A stretch of 64,000 nucleotides of DNA from Methanosarcina barkeri str. Wiesmoor (GCF_000969985.1 NZ_CP009526.1:992001-1056000); one strand, 5' to 3'. Numbered from the stretch's first letter, positions 27,496 through 37,245 are shown. The notes: generated from the sequence alone by a model not told the origin. A program made the numbers and translations.

Positions 27496-29415
27496 ATGAT
27501 AGAAAACACCGTTATGCTATTAATTATAGTACCCCTACTGTTTTCGTTATTATTTGTAGCTCTTCCCAAATCGCTATACAGGTATTTGGCTTGGGCTTTT
27601 TTCATAATTGGAGTAGCTTTATCAGTTAGTTTGGTATTAGGTGGTACTGGAGTAGTTCCGGTTGAAGGACCAAATTTCGCAATGTATGAAAACATTGTCC
27701 TTTTACTCGAAGTACTGGTAATACTATATATTCTTGCTGTGTCAGCAAAATATAAAAACTGGCCTACACTTGGACTTGGAATAATTTCAGCAGCCTTATT
27801 TGCTTACACTTATGCCAATGTTCCAGGTGCCGAGGGTGCTTCTTTTAATATTGATCCACTGGCTCAGCTCATGATCTTAATTGTGAATATAGTCGGTACT
27901 GCGATTATTTTATTCGCAACTGGATACATGGACCAGTATGAGGAGCACAGACATCTTAATAGACAAAAGATATTTTACTTTACAATGAGCTTCTTCCTGG
28001 CAGCCATGAATGGTCTGGTAATGTCTGACACACTAGGATGGCTGTATCTTTTCTGGGAACTAACAACTCTGTGTTCATTCGTGTTGATCTCATACAACAT
28101 GGATGAAGAAGGAATCAACAACGGTTTCAGGGCTCTGTCTTTAAACCTGGTTGGCGGAGTTGCTATGTCTATAGGCATAATTCTGCTTGCAACTAACTAT
28201 AATATAAGTTCCCTTACTGGGATTGCAACTTACGCTGGAACTGATGCAGTAGCTTTGGCCGCTTTAGCCCTTCCTGTTGCTTTACTCTGTATTGGAGGCT
28301 TTGCGAAATCTGCTCAGATGCCTTTCCATAGCTGGCTCTTAGGCGCAATGGTAGCTCCAACTCCTGTTTCTGCTTTACTACACTCAAGCACGATGGTAAA
28401 TGCCGGTGTGTTTTTAGTTGTCAAGCTTGTACCAGCTTATGCTAATACCTCCCTCGGAACAGCTATTGCAGTTTACGGTAGCTTCACCTTCGTTATCTGT
28501 TCAGCTTTAGCCTTATCTCAAAGAAACGCTAAAAGAGTGCTTGCTTATTCAACTATTGCAAACCTGGGATTAATTATCGCAAGCGCCGGGATAGGCACAC
28601 CTCTGGCTGTAGCTGCTTCGATGATGCTTATTCTGTTCCACGCCATATCGAAAGGTCTCTTATTCCTGTGCACAGGTGAAATTGAGCACACCATAGGAAG
28701 CAGAGATATCGAGGATATGTCAGGATTAATTAAGAAGGCTCCTCTTCTCACTTCCATTGCAGCTCTGGGAATGGTATCCATGCTATTGCCTCCTTTTGGG
28801 GTATTGCTTACAAAATGGGTATCAATGGAAGCTGCTTCAAACAATCCTGTTGTGATAATATTCATAGTACTTGGAAGTGCACTTACCACAGTTTATTACT
28901 CTAAATGGCTTGGAACAATCTTATCAACCAGCATGGATAAAAATGCAGTTCCCCATAAAAAACTGGAAACATATTTCCCACTATCGGTCCTTGGGTTATC
29001 CATTATAGGTACAAGTATCTTCATATTTTCAATATATGATTACTTCATTAGACCTCAGGTAGAAATTCTACTCAAAGTTGCTCCTGCTGTTACAGGACAG
29101 GCTGGGCAGTTTACCTCTGAAATAGGGGCATTTGCTTATGCAGCAATATTTGCAGTGCTTGCTCTGGCTATTCTGATCTATCTCGCTACCAAGAACATGT
29201 TCACACCTCGTACAGCTGGCTATTATATGTGTGGGGAGAACAACCTTGAAAAGGACAGATTAATGTTTAGAAATGGACTTTGCAGTTACGAAAAATGTAG
29301 TGTCTCCAACATCTATCTCCAGAATATTTTTGGAGAAAGTAAACTTACAACATTTGGATACGCAATTTCCATAATTCTGATTGTAATTGCATTAGCAGGA
29401 GGAGTCGGATTATGA
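27496..29415 (+). CDS. echA: Ech hydrogenase subunit A (NuoL-like ion pump subunit)
   Basis: 639 residues with about 16 membrane helices. It belongs to the Mrp/NuoL antiporter family: the proton-channel core LYLFWELTTLCSFVLI, GFAKSAQMPFHSWLLGAMVAPTPVSALLHSSTMVNAGVFL and a later HAISKGLLFLCTGEIEH are typical. In the Ech complex this subunit translocates ions coupled to electron transfer between ferredoxin and H2. The start follows GGAGG with a nine-base spacer. It overlaps echB by four bases, opening the six-gene operon. Confidence 0.94.
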   Translation: MIENTVMLLIIVPLLFSLLFVALPKSLYRYLAWAFFIIGVALSVSLVLGGTGVVPVEGPNFAMYENIVLLLEVLVILYILAVSAKYKNWPTLGLGIISAALFAYTYANVPGAEGASFNIDPLAQLMILIVNIVGTAIILFATGYMDQYEEHRHLNRQKIFYFTMSFFLAAMNGLVMSDTLGWLYLFWELTTLCSFVLISYNMDEEGINNGFRALSLNLVGGVAMSIGIILLATNYNISSLTGIATYAGTDAVALAALALPVALLCIGGFAKSAQMPFHSWLLGAMVAPTPVSALLHSSTMVNAGVFLVVKLVPAYANTSLGTAIAVYGSFTFVICSALALSQRNAKRVLAYSTIANLGLIIASAGIGTPLAVAASMMLILFHAISKGLLFLCTGEIEHTIGSRDIEDMSGLIKKAPLLTSIAALGMVSMLLPPFGVLLTKWVSMEAASNNPVVIIFIVLGSALTTVYYSKWLGTILSTSMDKNAVPHKKLETYFPLSVLGLSIIGTSIFIFSIYDYFIRPQVEILLKVAPAVTGQAGQFTSEIGAFAYAAIFAVLALAILIYLATKNMFTPRTAGYYMCGENNLEKDRLMFRNGLCSYEKCSVSNIYLQNIFGESKLTTFGYAISIILIVIALAGGVGL

Positions 29416-30275
29416 ACGATATTCTAACAATTATTCTTGTCTTAATTGGTGCTCCTATCATCGGCTGTTTAGCCTCAGGAATAGACAGGAAAATCACTGC
29501 AAGATTGCAGGGTAGAGTAGGGCCTCCTCTTTTGCAGCCATACTATGATGTTAAGAAGCTCCTTAGCAAAGACAATATGGTTGTAAATCCATCTCAAAAC
29601 TTTTACGTGGTCGTGTACCTCGCCTTTATCATTTTGAGTCTCTTTATGTTGGTCTTCAAACAAGACTTCTTGATGATAATATTCGTCTACACAGTAGCTT
29701 CGGTAGCTCTAGTTGTAGGAGGAATGAGCACTGGTTCTCCGTACGCTAGAATAGGAAGTTCAAGGGAAATAATGGCTATACTGTCCTATGAACCAGTTTT
29801 AATATTATATGCTCTTGCAATTTACTTGCTTACCGGCACTTTCAAGTTATCAGCTTTGTTAGACGCATCATCCCCTCTGCTAATGTATACACCTCTTATA
29901 TTCATAGCAATGATAGTTGTTCTGAATATAAAATTGAAAAAATCACCCTTTGACTACTCAACCTCTCACCATGGTCACCAGGAGCTGATTAAAGGTATGA
30001 CGACCGAATATGGTGGGCCAGGGTTTGCTACCATTGAGATTGCACACTTTTATGAGTATGTGTTTTTAACAGGGCTCATATTCTTATTCTGGGCATCAAC
30101 CCCAGTAATAGGTGTGCTTATAGGTATCATTGCTTACTTGCTTGTAATTGTTATAGATAACATTACTGCAAGAGTGTACTGGCAGTGGATGCTCAAACTG
30201 AGTTGGACAATCCTGCTAGTTATTTCGCTTGTGAACATAGCATACCTGTACGTTAGTGGAGTCAAATTAGTTTAA
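29412..30275 (+). CDS. echB: Ech hydrogenase subunit B (NuoH-like)
   Basis: 287 residues, about eight membrane helices; the membrane anchor of the hydrogenase module, homologous to complex I NuoH. Recognisable blocks are GIDRKITARLQGRVGPPLLQPYYDVKKLLSKD at residues 24-55 and KKSPFDYSTSHHGHQELIKGMTTEYGGPGFATIEIAHFYEY, the conserved quinone-cavity loop of NuoH relatives, here serving the hydrogenase. ATGA overlap with echA indicates coupled translation. Confidence 0.94.
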   Translation: MNDILTIILVLIGAPIIGCLASGIDRKITARLQGRVGPPLLQPYYDVKKLLSKDNMVVNPSQNFYVVVYLAFIILSLFMLVFKQDFLMIIFVYTVASVALVVGGMSTGSPYARIGSSREIMAILSYEPVLILYALAIYLLTGTFKLSALLDASSPLLMYTPLIFIAMIVVLNIKLKKSPFDYSTSHHGHQELIKGMTTEYGGPGFATIEIAHFYEYVFLTGLIFLFWASTPVIGVLIGIIAYLLVIVIDNITARVYWQWMLKLSWTILLVISLVNIAYLYVSGVKLV

Positions 30276-30289
30276 AAAGAGGGACACTT

Positions 30290-30760
30290 ATGAGTTTGGC
30301 AAAATCCCCATGGATTATACATGTTAACTGTAACAGTTGCAACGGTTGTGATATTGAAGTAGTGGCCTGTCTTACTCCTCTATATGATGCTGAAAGATTT
30401 GGCGTTTTAAACATTGGTACTCCCAAGCAAGCTGATATAATGGTGGTTACAGGCTCGGTGAATTATAAGAATGTAAATGTGCTTAAGAACATTTATAATC
30501 AGATTCCTGATCCTAAAGTCGTTCTGGCTGTAGGCGCCTGCGCATCTACAGGTGGGATATTCCATGATTGCTATAATGTGATAGGTGGTGTGGATCAGGT
30601 CATACCAGTAGATGCATATGTTCCCGGATGTTGCCCAAGGCCTGAAGCCATACTTGACGGAGTAGTGGCAGCACTTTCAATACTTGAAAATAAGAAGAAA
30701 GGGAATATCAAAGGAAAAGAAGTAAAATTGAAAGGAAACGAGGTGCCATCAAATGCTTGA
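30290..30760 (+). CDS. echC: Ech hydrogenase small subunit C (NuoB-like)
   Basis: 156 residues. Carries the proximal [4Fe-4S] cluster next to the NiFe site. The ligand cysteines lie in NCNSCNGCDIEVVAC (the first pair and the flanking residues), AVGACASTGGIFHDC and VPGCCPRPEAILDG, the NuoB/NiFe small-subunit pattern. The C-terminal tail is Lys-rich. It overlaps echD by eight bases. Confidence 0.94.
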   Translation: MSLAKSPWIIHVNCNSCNGCDIEVVACLTPLYDAERFGVLNIGTPKQADIMVVTGSVNYKNVNVLKNIYNQIPDPKVVLAVGACASTGGIFHDCYNVIGGVDQVIPVDAYVPGCCPRPEAILDGVVAALSILENKKKGNIKGKEVKLKGNEVPSNA

Positions 30761-31094
30761 GAATGAGGTAGAAATTAAAAACAGTGATGAGCTGCTAAAA
30801 ACCGTTGAGGGTTTAAAAAATGATGGCTATCGAAATGTTACTATGATATGCCTGAAAGCTAACGAAGGTCACGAATTCATATATGTCTTTGAAAAAGACT
30901 ACCAACTAAAAAATCTAAGGTACTTCTTGAAACCAGGCGAGAAGCCAAAGAGTATATCAGGCATTTATCTATGTGCACTTTTGATTGAGAATGAGTACCA
31001 GGATCTCTTCGGATTGACTTTCGAAGGTTTAGCAATAGACTACAAGGGCCACCTCTACTTAACGCCAAACAGTCCGAAAGCTCCTTTAGCTTAA
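30753..31094 (+). CDS. echD: Ech hydrogenase subunit D (NuoC-like)
   Basis: 113 residues, soluble, homologous to complex I NuoC. The characteristic stretch is ALLIENEYQDLFGLTFEGLAIDYKG near the C-terminus (NuoC E-R-E-x-x-D-x-F-G-I pattern). It has no cofactor ligands and helps hold the large and small subunits together. It starts inside the end of echC. Confidence 0.92.
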   Translation: MLENEVEIKNSDELLKTVEGLKNDGYRNVTMICLKANEGHEFIYVFEKDYQLKNLRYFLKPGEKPKSISGIYLCALLIENEYQDLFGLTFEGLAIDYKGHLYLTPNSPKAPLA

Positions 31095-31116
31095 AGCAAT
31101 TTGAGAGGAGAATCAT

Positions 31117-32193
31117 ATGACAACTGTAATACCTTTTGGTCCTCAACACCCCGTTTTACCCGAACCAGTATCGTTAAAACTTGAAATTGACGACGATGTT
31201 GTTGTTGGAGTACTTCCCTCATTGGGCTATGTTCACAGAGGGCTTGAGACATTTATAAACACAAAGGACTTTAATCAAACAACTTATGTTTGTGAGAGAA
31301 TATGCGGAATATGCAGCGCTCTCCATGGTATAACTTATACACGGACAGTAGAAAAATTGTTTGACACTGAAATCCCTGAAAGAGCACAATATATAAGAGT
31401 AATAGTTGGTGAACTTAATAGACTTCACAGTCACCTCCTCTGGCTTGGCCTGTTTGCCGATGGTTTTGGGTTTGAAAGCCTTTTTTACGAATGCTGGAAG
31501 TACAGAGAAGAAGTACTGGATGTAGCGGAAAGAATTTGCGGAAACAGAGTCATACATTCAATATCCAAAGTTGGAGGAGTTACTAGAGATCTGACTAAGG
31601 AACATATTGATATGCTTTTGAAAATGTGTGATTCACTGGAAACTGAAATTAAAAATATTGAAAAAGTTTTCGTAAACAATTACACGGTTAAGCAAAGACT
31701 TGTGGGATTAGCTACATTGTCAAAGCAAGTTGCATACGAAGTTGGAACCGCTGGTCCTACACTTAGAGGAAGTGGGAACGCTATTGACGTGCGGGAAACA
31801 CCAGATTGGGATATCTATAAGGATCTCGGTTTTAAGACGGCTGTTGAAAAGGATGGAGATTGTTACGCCAGAACTAAAGTAAGAATTACTGAGCTATTAA
31901 ATTCTCTTACTATTATAAGAAATGCAATCTCCAAGATGCCTGAGGGTGAGATTGAAGTACGTGTAAAGGGCTTCCCTACGGGCGAAGCGATTATGAGAAC
32001 AGAGCAGCCCAGAGGTGAAGTCATATACTACGTGAAAGGTAATGGCACCAAAAAACTGGAAAGACTTAAAGTAAGGACGCCTACCTTTGCAAACATACCT
32101 TCACTGTTACTTATGTTACCGGGCGTCAAACTCGCTGACGTACCTATAGTTGTACTTACTATAGATCCCTGCGTTAGCTGCACTGAAAGATAA
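31117..32193 (+). CDS. echE: Ech hydrogenase large subunit E (NiFe site)
   Basis: 358 residues; binds the catalytic NiFe centre. The N-terminal ligand motif is ERICGICSALHG (residues about 60-71) and the C-terminal one is DPCVSCTER, which forms the very end of the protein. Most NiFe large subunits carry a peptide beyond DPCxxCxxH/R that an endopeptidase removes; none is encoded here, so maturation cleavage is not needed. NuoD homology covers the whole length. GAGAGGAGAATCAT gives a good ribosome site. Confidence 0.95.
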   Translation: MTTVIPFGPQHPVLPEPVSLKLEIDDDVVVGVLPSLGYVHRGLETFINTKDFNQTTYVCERICGICSALHGITYTRTVEKLFDTEIPERAQYIRVIVGELNRLHSHLLWLGLFADGFGFESLFYECWKYREEVLDVAERICGNRVIHSISKVGGVTRDLTKEHIDMLLKMCDSLETEIKNIEKVFVNNYTVKQRLVGLATLSKQVAYEVGTAGPTLRGSGNAIDVRETPDWDIYKDLGFKTAVEKDGDCYARTKVRITELLNSLTIIRNAISKMPEGEIEVRVKGFPTGEAIMRTEQPRGEVIYYVKGNGTKKLERLKVRTPTFANIPSLLLMLPGVKLADVPIVVLTIDPCVSCTER

Positions 32194-32201
32194 AGAAGAG
32201 G

Positions 32202-32579
32202 GTGATATTAATGGGCATGTTAAACCTTGTACTAACAAATATTTCTCGTAAACCTGCTACCAGACTTTACCCCTTCGAGATAAGGGAACCTTTTAAGGAG
32301 TTTAAAGGGAGGATTGTTTTTGACCCTGAGAACTGTATTCTCTGCGGACTATGTCAAAAGAAATGCCCGCCTGATGCAATAACAGTTACTAAGGCCGATA
32401 AAACATGGGAGCTCAACTTATTTAGATGCATAATGTGCACTGAATGCGTTAACGGCTGTCCAAAGGGCTGTCTTTCAATCTCTAATGAAAGAGCAAAGAC
32501 TGGCGCTAAGGAAGTTATTAAGATAGCGGTTCCAATAGTAGACAAGCCAAAAGCTCCAAAAGCAGCACCTTCAAAATAA
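32202..32579 (+). CDS. echF: Ech hydrogenase subunit F (2x[4Fe-4S] ferredoxin-like, NuoI-like)
   Basis: 125 residues with two tetracysteine motifs: CILCGLCQKKCPPDA (about residues 47-61) and CIMCTECVNGCPKG (about 78-91). It is the electron entry subunit that exchanges electrons with soluble ferredoxin. A Lys/Pro/Ala-rich tail ends the protein. It is the last gene of the operon; a stem-loop with a T-run begins directly after the stop. Confidence 0.94.
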   Translation: MILMGMLNLVLTNISRKPATRLYPFEIREPFKEFKGRIVFDPENCILCGLCQKKCPPDAITVTKADKTWELNLFRCIMCTECVNGCPKGCLSISNERAKTGAKEVIKIAVPIVDKPKAPKAAPSK

Positions 32580-32607
32580 GAACTAATTTTTAAATTAATT
32601 CTTTTTT
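32580..32607 (+). terminator. Terminator-like stem-loop after echF
   Basis: GAACTAATTT (32580-32589) pairs 9 of 10 with AAATTAATTC (32592-32601), followed by TTTTTT. It adjoins the echF stop and fits the 3' end of the ech operon. The rest of the gap to 32985 is AT-rich, with two short direct repeats (TTTTTTGACTTCT; AGAGAATTTAGTTAAGCT) and no gene. Confidence 0.55.
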
Positions 32608-32985
32608 GATACTGCTTTTTTAATTTTTTTTTCAAATTTTTACTTGAAAAACAATACTGAATGTTCTCCGGTCTAAATTTGGCAGTTAAGGAAATCCACT
32701 AAGGGATTTCCAAAAGCCATTCAGGCAGAAAAAGCATTTTCCTCTTGACTTCTGTTTTTTTTGACTTCTGTTTTTTTGACTTCTATTTTAAATGAGGTAA
32801 AATAACTGATGGATTAAACAAACTACGGTAAGTGTGGATACAGTAGGCCAAATGAGAGTTTAGAAAAAACATATGCGCTCCGTGTTTTACTTCTTAAGAA
32901 ACATCCAGAAAACACATTATAAAGCTAGAGAATTTAGTTAAGCTCTGCCAGAGAATTTAGTTAAGCTTTTATTCTTTCCTCTTAC

Positions 32986-33465
32986 ATGTTAATAATGAAA
33001 AAAGGCAAAAATGAACCGGAGATGAGCTGGCTGACGAGTAAAATTCCTTTTTCCAATACAGGGCCGGAAACTAATTTTGATAAACAATGGGCTTTTGAGA
33101 TTGCTTACTTTACTCAGCATATAGGGACTGATCTCAGGAACCTTGGGGATCTTCTGAATTCAAGGGATTATGTTGAGTCACGTTTCCTGGTCTCAGAAAT
33201 GAAGCAGAGAGCAGAATATGAAAAAACTGTTCAGCCCGATTTCAGGACTTCGGACGGCCTTACAAAAGCCCGCAAGTTGTTCAACAGCTTTCTGGATGAG
33301 TGTGTTAATTTTGCCGAGCTTTTGAGGATTACAACAATACAGGAAGAAACCGGGTGTGAAGAAGTAATGGATAAGCCCGAACAGATCAGGAACTCGATAG
33401 AGAGACTGAACCTTCTTAAAGAAATGTTAACTGATGAGCTTTGTTTTCACGGCTGGTATTACTGA
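32986..33465 (+). CDS. Conserved hypothetical soluble protein
   Basis: 159 residues, unrecognised. It is largely alpha-helical by composition, acidic, without membrane segments or metal-binding clusters; recognisable stretches are NFDKQWAFEIAYFTQHIGTDLRNLG and ECVNFAELLRITTIQEETGCEE. There is no ribosome site before ATG 32986, and a TATA-like AGCTTTTATT about 25 bases upstream suggests a leaderless transcript; ATG 32995 is an alternative start. No functional context: it stands alone between the ech operon and a gene-poor stretch. Confidence 0.65.
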   Translation: MLIMKKGKNEPEMSWLTSKIPFSNTGPETNFDKQWAFEIAYFTQHIGTDLRNLGDLLNSRDYVESRFLVSEMKQRAEYEKTVQPDFRTSDGLTKARKLFNSFLDECVNFAELLRITTIQEETGCEEVMDKPEQIRNSIERLNLLKEMLTDELCFHGWYY

Positions 33466-34436
33466 ACAGGCAGTATCTGAATATTTTCCCAGTCTTGTAA
33501 TTAATGCGTATACCTTTATTAATCACAGCTAATACCTTTATTAATCACAGCTAATACCTGTATTGTAATTGCTACCTGTGAACTGTGCCCTAAGCTAAAG
33601 ACTTCTGGGCTTCCTGAGTCATCCTCCCAACCAATGTTGACGAGTCGTACAGGCTCTACACCTCTTTCCGAAGGTGAAATAGAATCTGAGCATGAGATTA
33701 TACTTGAGATGTCTTTCGACTTCCGGTTTTCTCCGGCTTAATGTCCTCGATCCCTTCAGGTATGAGATATACTCTGTTCTCCAACTTCTTCAACTTGGTT
33801 TTCGTATTTTGGGCTGTGGTGTCTGTATCTATAAAACTAATAATGTTAATAATACAAGTAAGTTCACAGAATCAATGCCAGAAGACCGTGAAAATGTGGA
33901 TGTCTATATCCCCCAAGCTAAAGATTCAGGGGTTTTACGTTTCTTCCTATAAACGGTTTTTCTGGAAATCGATGTCATTCGGCTCAGGGGCTTTTCCTGA
34001 TGATAGAAAGCTTTATTATTAAAAACTTCATTAGGGGAGTTGCAAAGGGTTATATACAGGAATGGGTAACAGGGTAGCTATTCAAATTAAAGGTTATCTA
34101 ACCTAATATTATTTAATTTAATAATTCCGTCTGCCTGTATCACAGGGAATAACTCAAAAAAGCGTCCGGAACTTATCCAAGAAAATCGAATTTTTGCTGT
34201 ATAAGTTTTATGTATCTCGGTTGTGAATTTCCCTGGTCCTTAGGCACCTTCTCGCATTCCCGGGGAATATTAACCATTTATACGGCGTGTTTACCTGTTT
34301 TTAGCTGGTATCATGTACTGGTTTAAATAAATGGCCTCTTCCGTAAAGGATACTGTCGGGTATGCGGCAGAGTATGTAAGCAGCAGACCTGCAAATTGAG
34401 CGATCTGTAAAAAAATGTTAATATTAGAGTGAGTAC
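33466..34436. other. Gene-poor region with IS200/IS605-type end-like hairpins and helicase leader
   Basis: No intact gene is seen. Hairpins GCCCTAAG-ctaaaga-CTTCTGGGC (33587-33610) and CCCCCAAG-ctaaaga-TTCAGGGG (33910-33932) share the stem-CTAAAGA-stem form typical of the right ends of TnpB-type insertion sequences. The frame between them is short and decayed. The last 350 bases before the helicase gene hold an AGGTTA-TC-TAACCT dyad (34091-34104) and would form a long leader. Confidence 0.4.
33587..33932 (+). mobile_element. Possible remnant of an IS200/IS605-type (TnpB) element
   Basis: Two subterminal-like hairpins with the shared loop core AAGCTAAAGA lie 320 bases apart. Elements of this group end in such imperfect palindromes and often leave only the right end and the guide-RNA region behind. 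No tnpA or tnpB reading frame of useful length is left between them. The call rests on hairpin form alone. Confidence 0.3.
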
Positions 34437-36176
34437 ATGGAAAAATTAGCAAAATTTAAGGCATTGGGGCTTTCAGACAGTATGTTAAAAGCCCTTAAAA
34501 AGAAAGGGTTTGAAGAACCAACCCCAATTCAGGAAAAAGTCATCCCGCTTTTTTTGAAAGGAGAATGTGATATTATAGGGCAGGCTCAGACCGGAACCGG
34601 GAAAACAACGGCTTTCGGAGCCCCCATTATAGAAAAAATTCCGGAAAAATCAGGAAAGGTGCAGGCTATAGTCCTGACCCCGACTCGAGAATTAGCAATC
34701 CAGGTCTCAGAAGAACTTAACTCTCTGAAAGGAGACAAAAAGCTGCATATTGTCCCGATTTATGGGGGACAGTCCATGACCCAGCAGTTCAGAATGCTGA
34801 AAAGCGGAGTTGATATTGTCGTGGGAACTCCAGGAAGGGTCATCGATCACCTTGAGCGGAAGAGCTTGAATCTTGAGAACATTGCTTATTTCGTACTGGA
34901 TGAAGCTGATGAAATGCTCAATATGGGCTTTATTGATGATATTAAGGAAATCTTAAAGGCAACTGGGCCTGATAAGAGAATGCTTTTCTTTTCAGCTACA
35001 ATGCCAAAGCCTATCCTTGGCATCATCAAGAAACACATGAAGAACTATGAATATGTTGCTATTAAGAAAGAAGATCTTGATGTGAACCTTACTGAGCAGA
35101 TTTATTTCGAAGTCAAGGAAAGCGACAAATTTGAAGCCCTGTGCAGGATTATCGATATTGAAGACGAATTCTACGGGCTTGTGTTCTGCAGAACAAAAAC
35201 CGATACCTCCCAACTTGCCCAGAAGCTTGGAGACCGGGGATATGCAGCCGATGCTCTGCACGGTGATCTTTCCCAGCGTGAAAGGGAAAAGATACTGAAC
35301 AGGTTCAGAAAACAAAAGATTAACATCCTCGTAGCAACCGATGTTGCAGCTCGAGGTATCGATATCATGGACCTGACCCACGTAATTAACTATTCTCTTC
35401 CGCAAGACCCCGAGTCTTACGTACACAGGATAGGAAGAACCGGTAGGGCAGGAAAGCAGGGAACTGCAATTACTTTCGTTACATCTACGGAATACAGGCG
35501 GCTCACATACATAAAAAAGACTTCAAAATCCGCAATGAAGAGGGGCCGAATTCCTGAGATAAAAGATGTAATTAAAGCTAAAAGGGCAAGAGTAAAAGCC
35601 GAACTCGAAGAAACTATAAAAAACGAGGAGTACGGAGACTGTCTTGAGATGAGTGAAAAGTTCCTTGAAGAATACCCGGCCGAGAAAATCCTGGCTGCTC
35701 TCCTGAAGTACTCTTTCAAAGAGATGTTCGACGAAAGCATGTACACAGAGATCTCCGGAAGTTCATATGTCGACCGGAAAGGCAAAACCAGGCTTTTCAT
35801 CGCAATGGGAAAAGCTGACGGCATGACCCCTGAGAAGCTCTGCGAGTTTATACAGGAAGAAACCGGAGTAAGCGACCTTAAAATAAGGGATGCAGAAATT
35901 TTCCCGCACTTCTCCTTCGTAACTGTACCTTTTGCCCAGGCTTCAGCCCTGCTTGAAATCTTCAAAGACAAAAAGAGAGGTCGAAAACCCTTTATAGAGC
36001 TTGCCCAGAAATCAAAGAGAAGAAGCTCAAAGAGTGCGGATGAATATCGTGGTGGCACTCGTAATGGCTCCAGGAGTTATTCTAGAAATGACTCCTGGAA
36101 TGGCTCTCGCAATACGAACAGCAAAAGTTATACAAGAGATACACGAACTGCGAAGAAAAAATATTCTTCGTACTAA
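34437..36176 (+). CDS. DEAD-box ATP-dependent RNA helicase
   Basis: 579 residues. Complete set of helicase motifs: Q motif GFEEPTPIQ (25-33), motif I AQTGTGKTT, Ia PTRELAIQ, Ib TPGRVID, II DEAD, III SAT, and in the second RecA domain ARGID and HRIGRTGRAG. A linker and a DbpA-type RNA-binding domain (about 420-510, YVDRKGKTRLFIAMGKADGM) follow. The tail after residue 535 is a Ser/Arg/Asn/Gly-rich low-complexity stretch (GGTRNGSRSYSRNDSWNGSR), probably a disordered RNA-binding region. Likely role: ribosome assembly or mRNA unwinding, often cold-induced in Methanosarcina; the long upstream leader would fit such control. GAGTGAG precedes the start. Confidence 0.93.
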   Translation: MEKLAKFKALGLSDSMLKALKKKGFEEPTPIQEKVIPLFLKGECDIIGQAQTGTGKTTAFGAPIIEKIPEKSGKVQAIVLTPTRELAIQVSEELNSLKGDKKLHIVPIYGGQSMTQQFRMLKSGVDIVVGTPGRVIDHLERKSLNLENIAYFVLDEADEMLNMGFIDDIKEILKATGPDKRMLFFSATMPKPILGIIKKHMKNYEYVAIKKEDLDVNLTEQIYFEVKESDKFEALCRIIDIEDEFYGLVFCRTKTDTSQLAQKLGDRGYAADALHGDLSQREREKILNRFRKQKINILVATDVAARGIDIMDLTHVINYSLPQDPESYVHRIGRTGRAGKQGTAITFVTSTEYRRLTYIKKTSKSAMKRGRIPEIKDVIKAKRARVKAELEETIKNEEYGDCLEMSEKFLEEYPAEKILAALLKYSFKEMFDESMYTEISGSSYVDRKGKTRLFIAMGKADGMTPEKLCEFIQEETGVSDLKIRDAEIFPHFSFVTVPFAQASALLEIFKDKKRGRKPFIELAQKSKRRSSKSADEYRGGTRNGSRSYSRNDSWNGSRNTNSKSYTRDTRTAKKKYSSY

Positions 36177-36395
36177 TTTCATTTCTTTTTAAGGATTTCG
36201 GGGGCTACAAAGTTTCAGAAGTTTCAAAAAATTCTGAGAATTCTGAGAACATAATTTTACCCCGAATACTTTATTCAAACTTCGGATTTTTTACTCAGGC
36301 CTTTTAGTTTATTTTTCAGATTTATGTTGAAATCAAAACCAATAGACTAATTTTGCATAGGTCGAATAACTAATGATATTCTAGGAGTGGAATTC

Positions 36396-36758
36396 TTATT
36401 TTCCCAAAAAGGTCTTTATTCCTATTAAAATAACAAATATACCAAAAGCTTTTCTCAACACATCCATCGGGAGCGTATTTGCGAATTGTGCTCCGAATTT
36501 AGCACCAATAACCATAGCAATACAAATGATTATACCCGCATATAAATCGGTGTTTCCTCTTTTATAGTATTCAAGAAAAGCAAGTATGCCAACAGGTGGG
36601 AGCAGTGCAACTAGAGAAGTTCCCTGGGCTTTTATTTGAGAAAATCCCTGTAAAACAACTAGTGCAGGAATAATTATAACCCCACCACCGATACCAAATA
36701 GTCCACTTAAAATACCTGCTGCAGCACCAATCAGTAAATAAATTATTAAATCTTCCAT
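36396..36758 (-). CDS. Half-size TauE/SafE family membrane protein
   Basis: 120 residues with four membrane helices; one TauE/SafE repeat: GILSGLFGIGGGVIIIPALVV (residues 14-34), KAQGTSLVALLPPVGILAF and GAKFGAQFANTLPMDVLRKAFGIFVILIGI. Typical family members contain two such repeats in about 250 residues, so this half-size form must dimerise if it transports. The family exports sulfite, sulfoacetate and other organosulfur anions; the substrate here is unknown. It is complete, with an ATG start and stop, not visibly truncated. Transcribed alone. Confidence 0.85.
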   Translation of the reverse strand: MEDLIIYLLIGAAAGILSGLFGIGGGVIIIPALVVLQGFSQIKAQGTSLVALLPPVGILAFLEYYKRGNTDLYAGIIICIAMVIGAKFGAQFANTLPMDVLRKAFGIFVILIGIKTFLGK

Positions 36759-36929
36759 AAAGTTTTACCGCCAAAATATGTTTCCAATGAATCTTCGACG
36801 TGTTCTGTTTTTCGTCACAAAAACAGACGCTGAATGAATATTAATATCATTTCATTAATAAAAAAATTATCTTGTTTATTAATAAGATAGAGGTCGTCAG
36901 CTGATTAGTGTAATTTTAAATCTGTGATC

Positions 36930-37220
36930 GAAGAATAAGGAGAAATAGAATAAGTAAGAGAATAAGAAAGAGAATAAGAAATAGAATAAGAAGTAGAATA
37001 AGAAATAGAATAAGAAAGAGAATAAGAAATAGAATAAGTAAGAGAATAAGAAAGAGAATAAGAAAGAGAATAAGTAAGAGAATAAGAAAGAGAATAAGAA
37101 AGAGAATAAGTAAGAGAATAAGAAGTAGAATAAGAAGCAAAATCAGAAATAGAATAAGAAATAGAATAAGAAGTAGAATAAGAAAGCGAATAAGAATAAG
37201 TAAGAGAATAAGAAATGGAA
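36930..37220. repeat. 12-bp minisatellite (AATAAGAAAGAG-type), more than 20 copies
   Basis: The unit AATAAG(A/T)A(A/G)(A/T/G)AG repeats almost without interruption. On the minus strand it is open in more than one frame, giving YSLSYS-type or LILFLIL-type runs, which I take to be artefacts of composition. It separates the TauE-like gene from a methyltransferase gene, both on the minus strand, and lies just past the 3' end of the latter. Confidence 0.9.
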
Positions 37221-37245
37221 TAAAAAATAAAAAACAAAATAGTAA

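Noticed and set aside
33692-34022. Two overlapping ORFs between the IS-like hairpins
   Set aside because: Neither resembles a transposase or any known family; both lack ribosome sites.
36905-37237. Ser/Tyr-repeat or Leu/Ile-repeat proteins on the minus strand
   Set aside because: They are translations of the 12-bp minisatellite, open in several frames, with no natural start.
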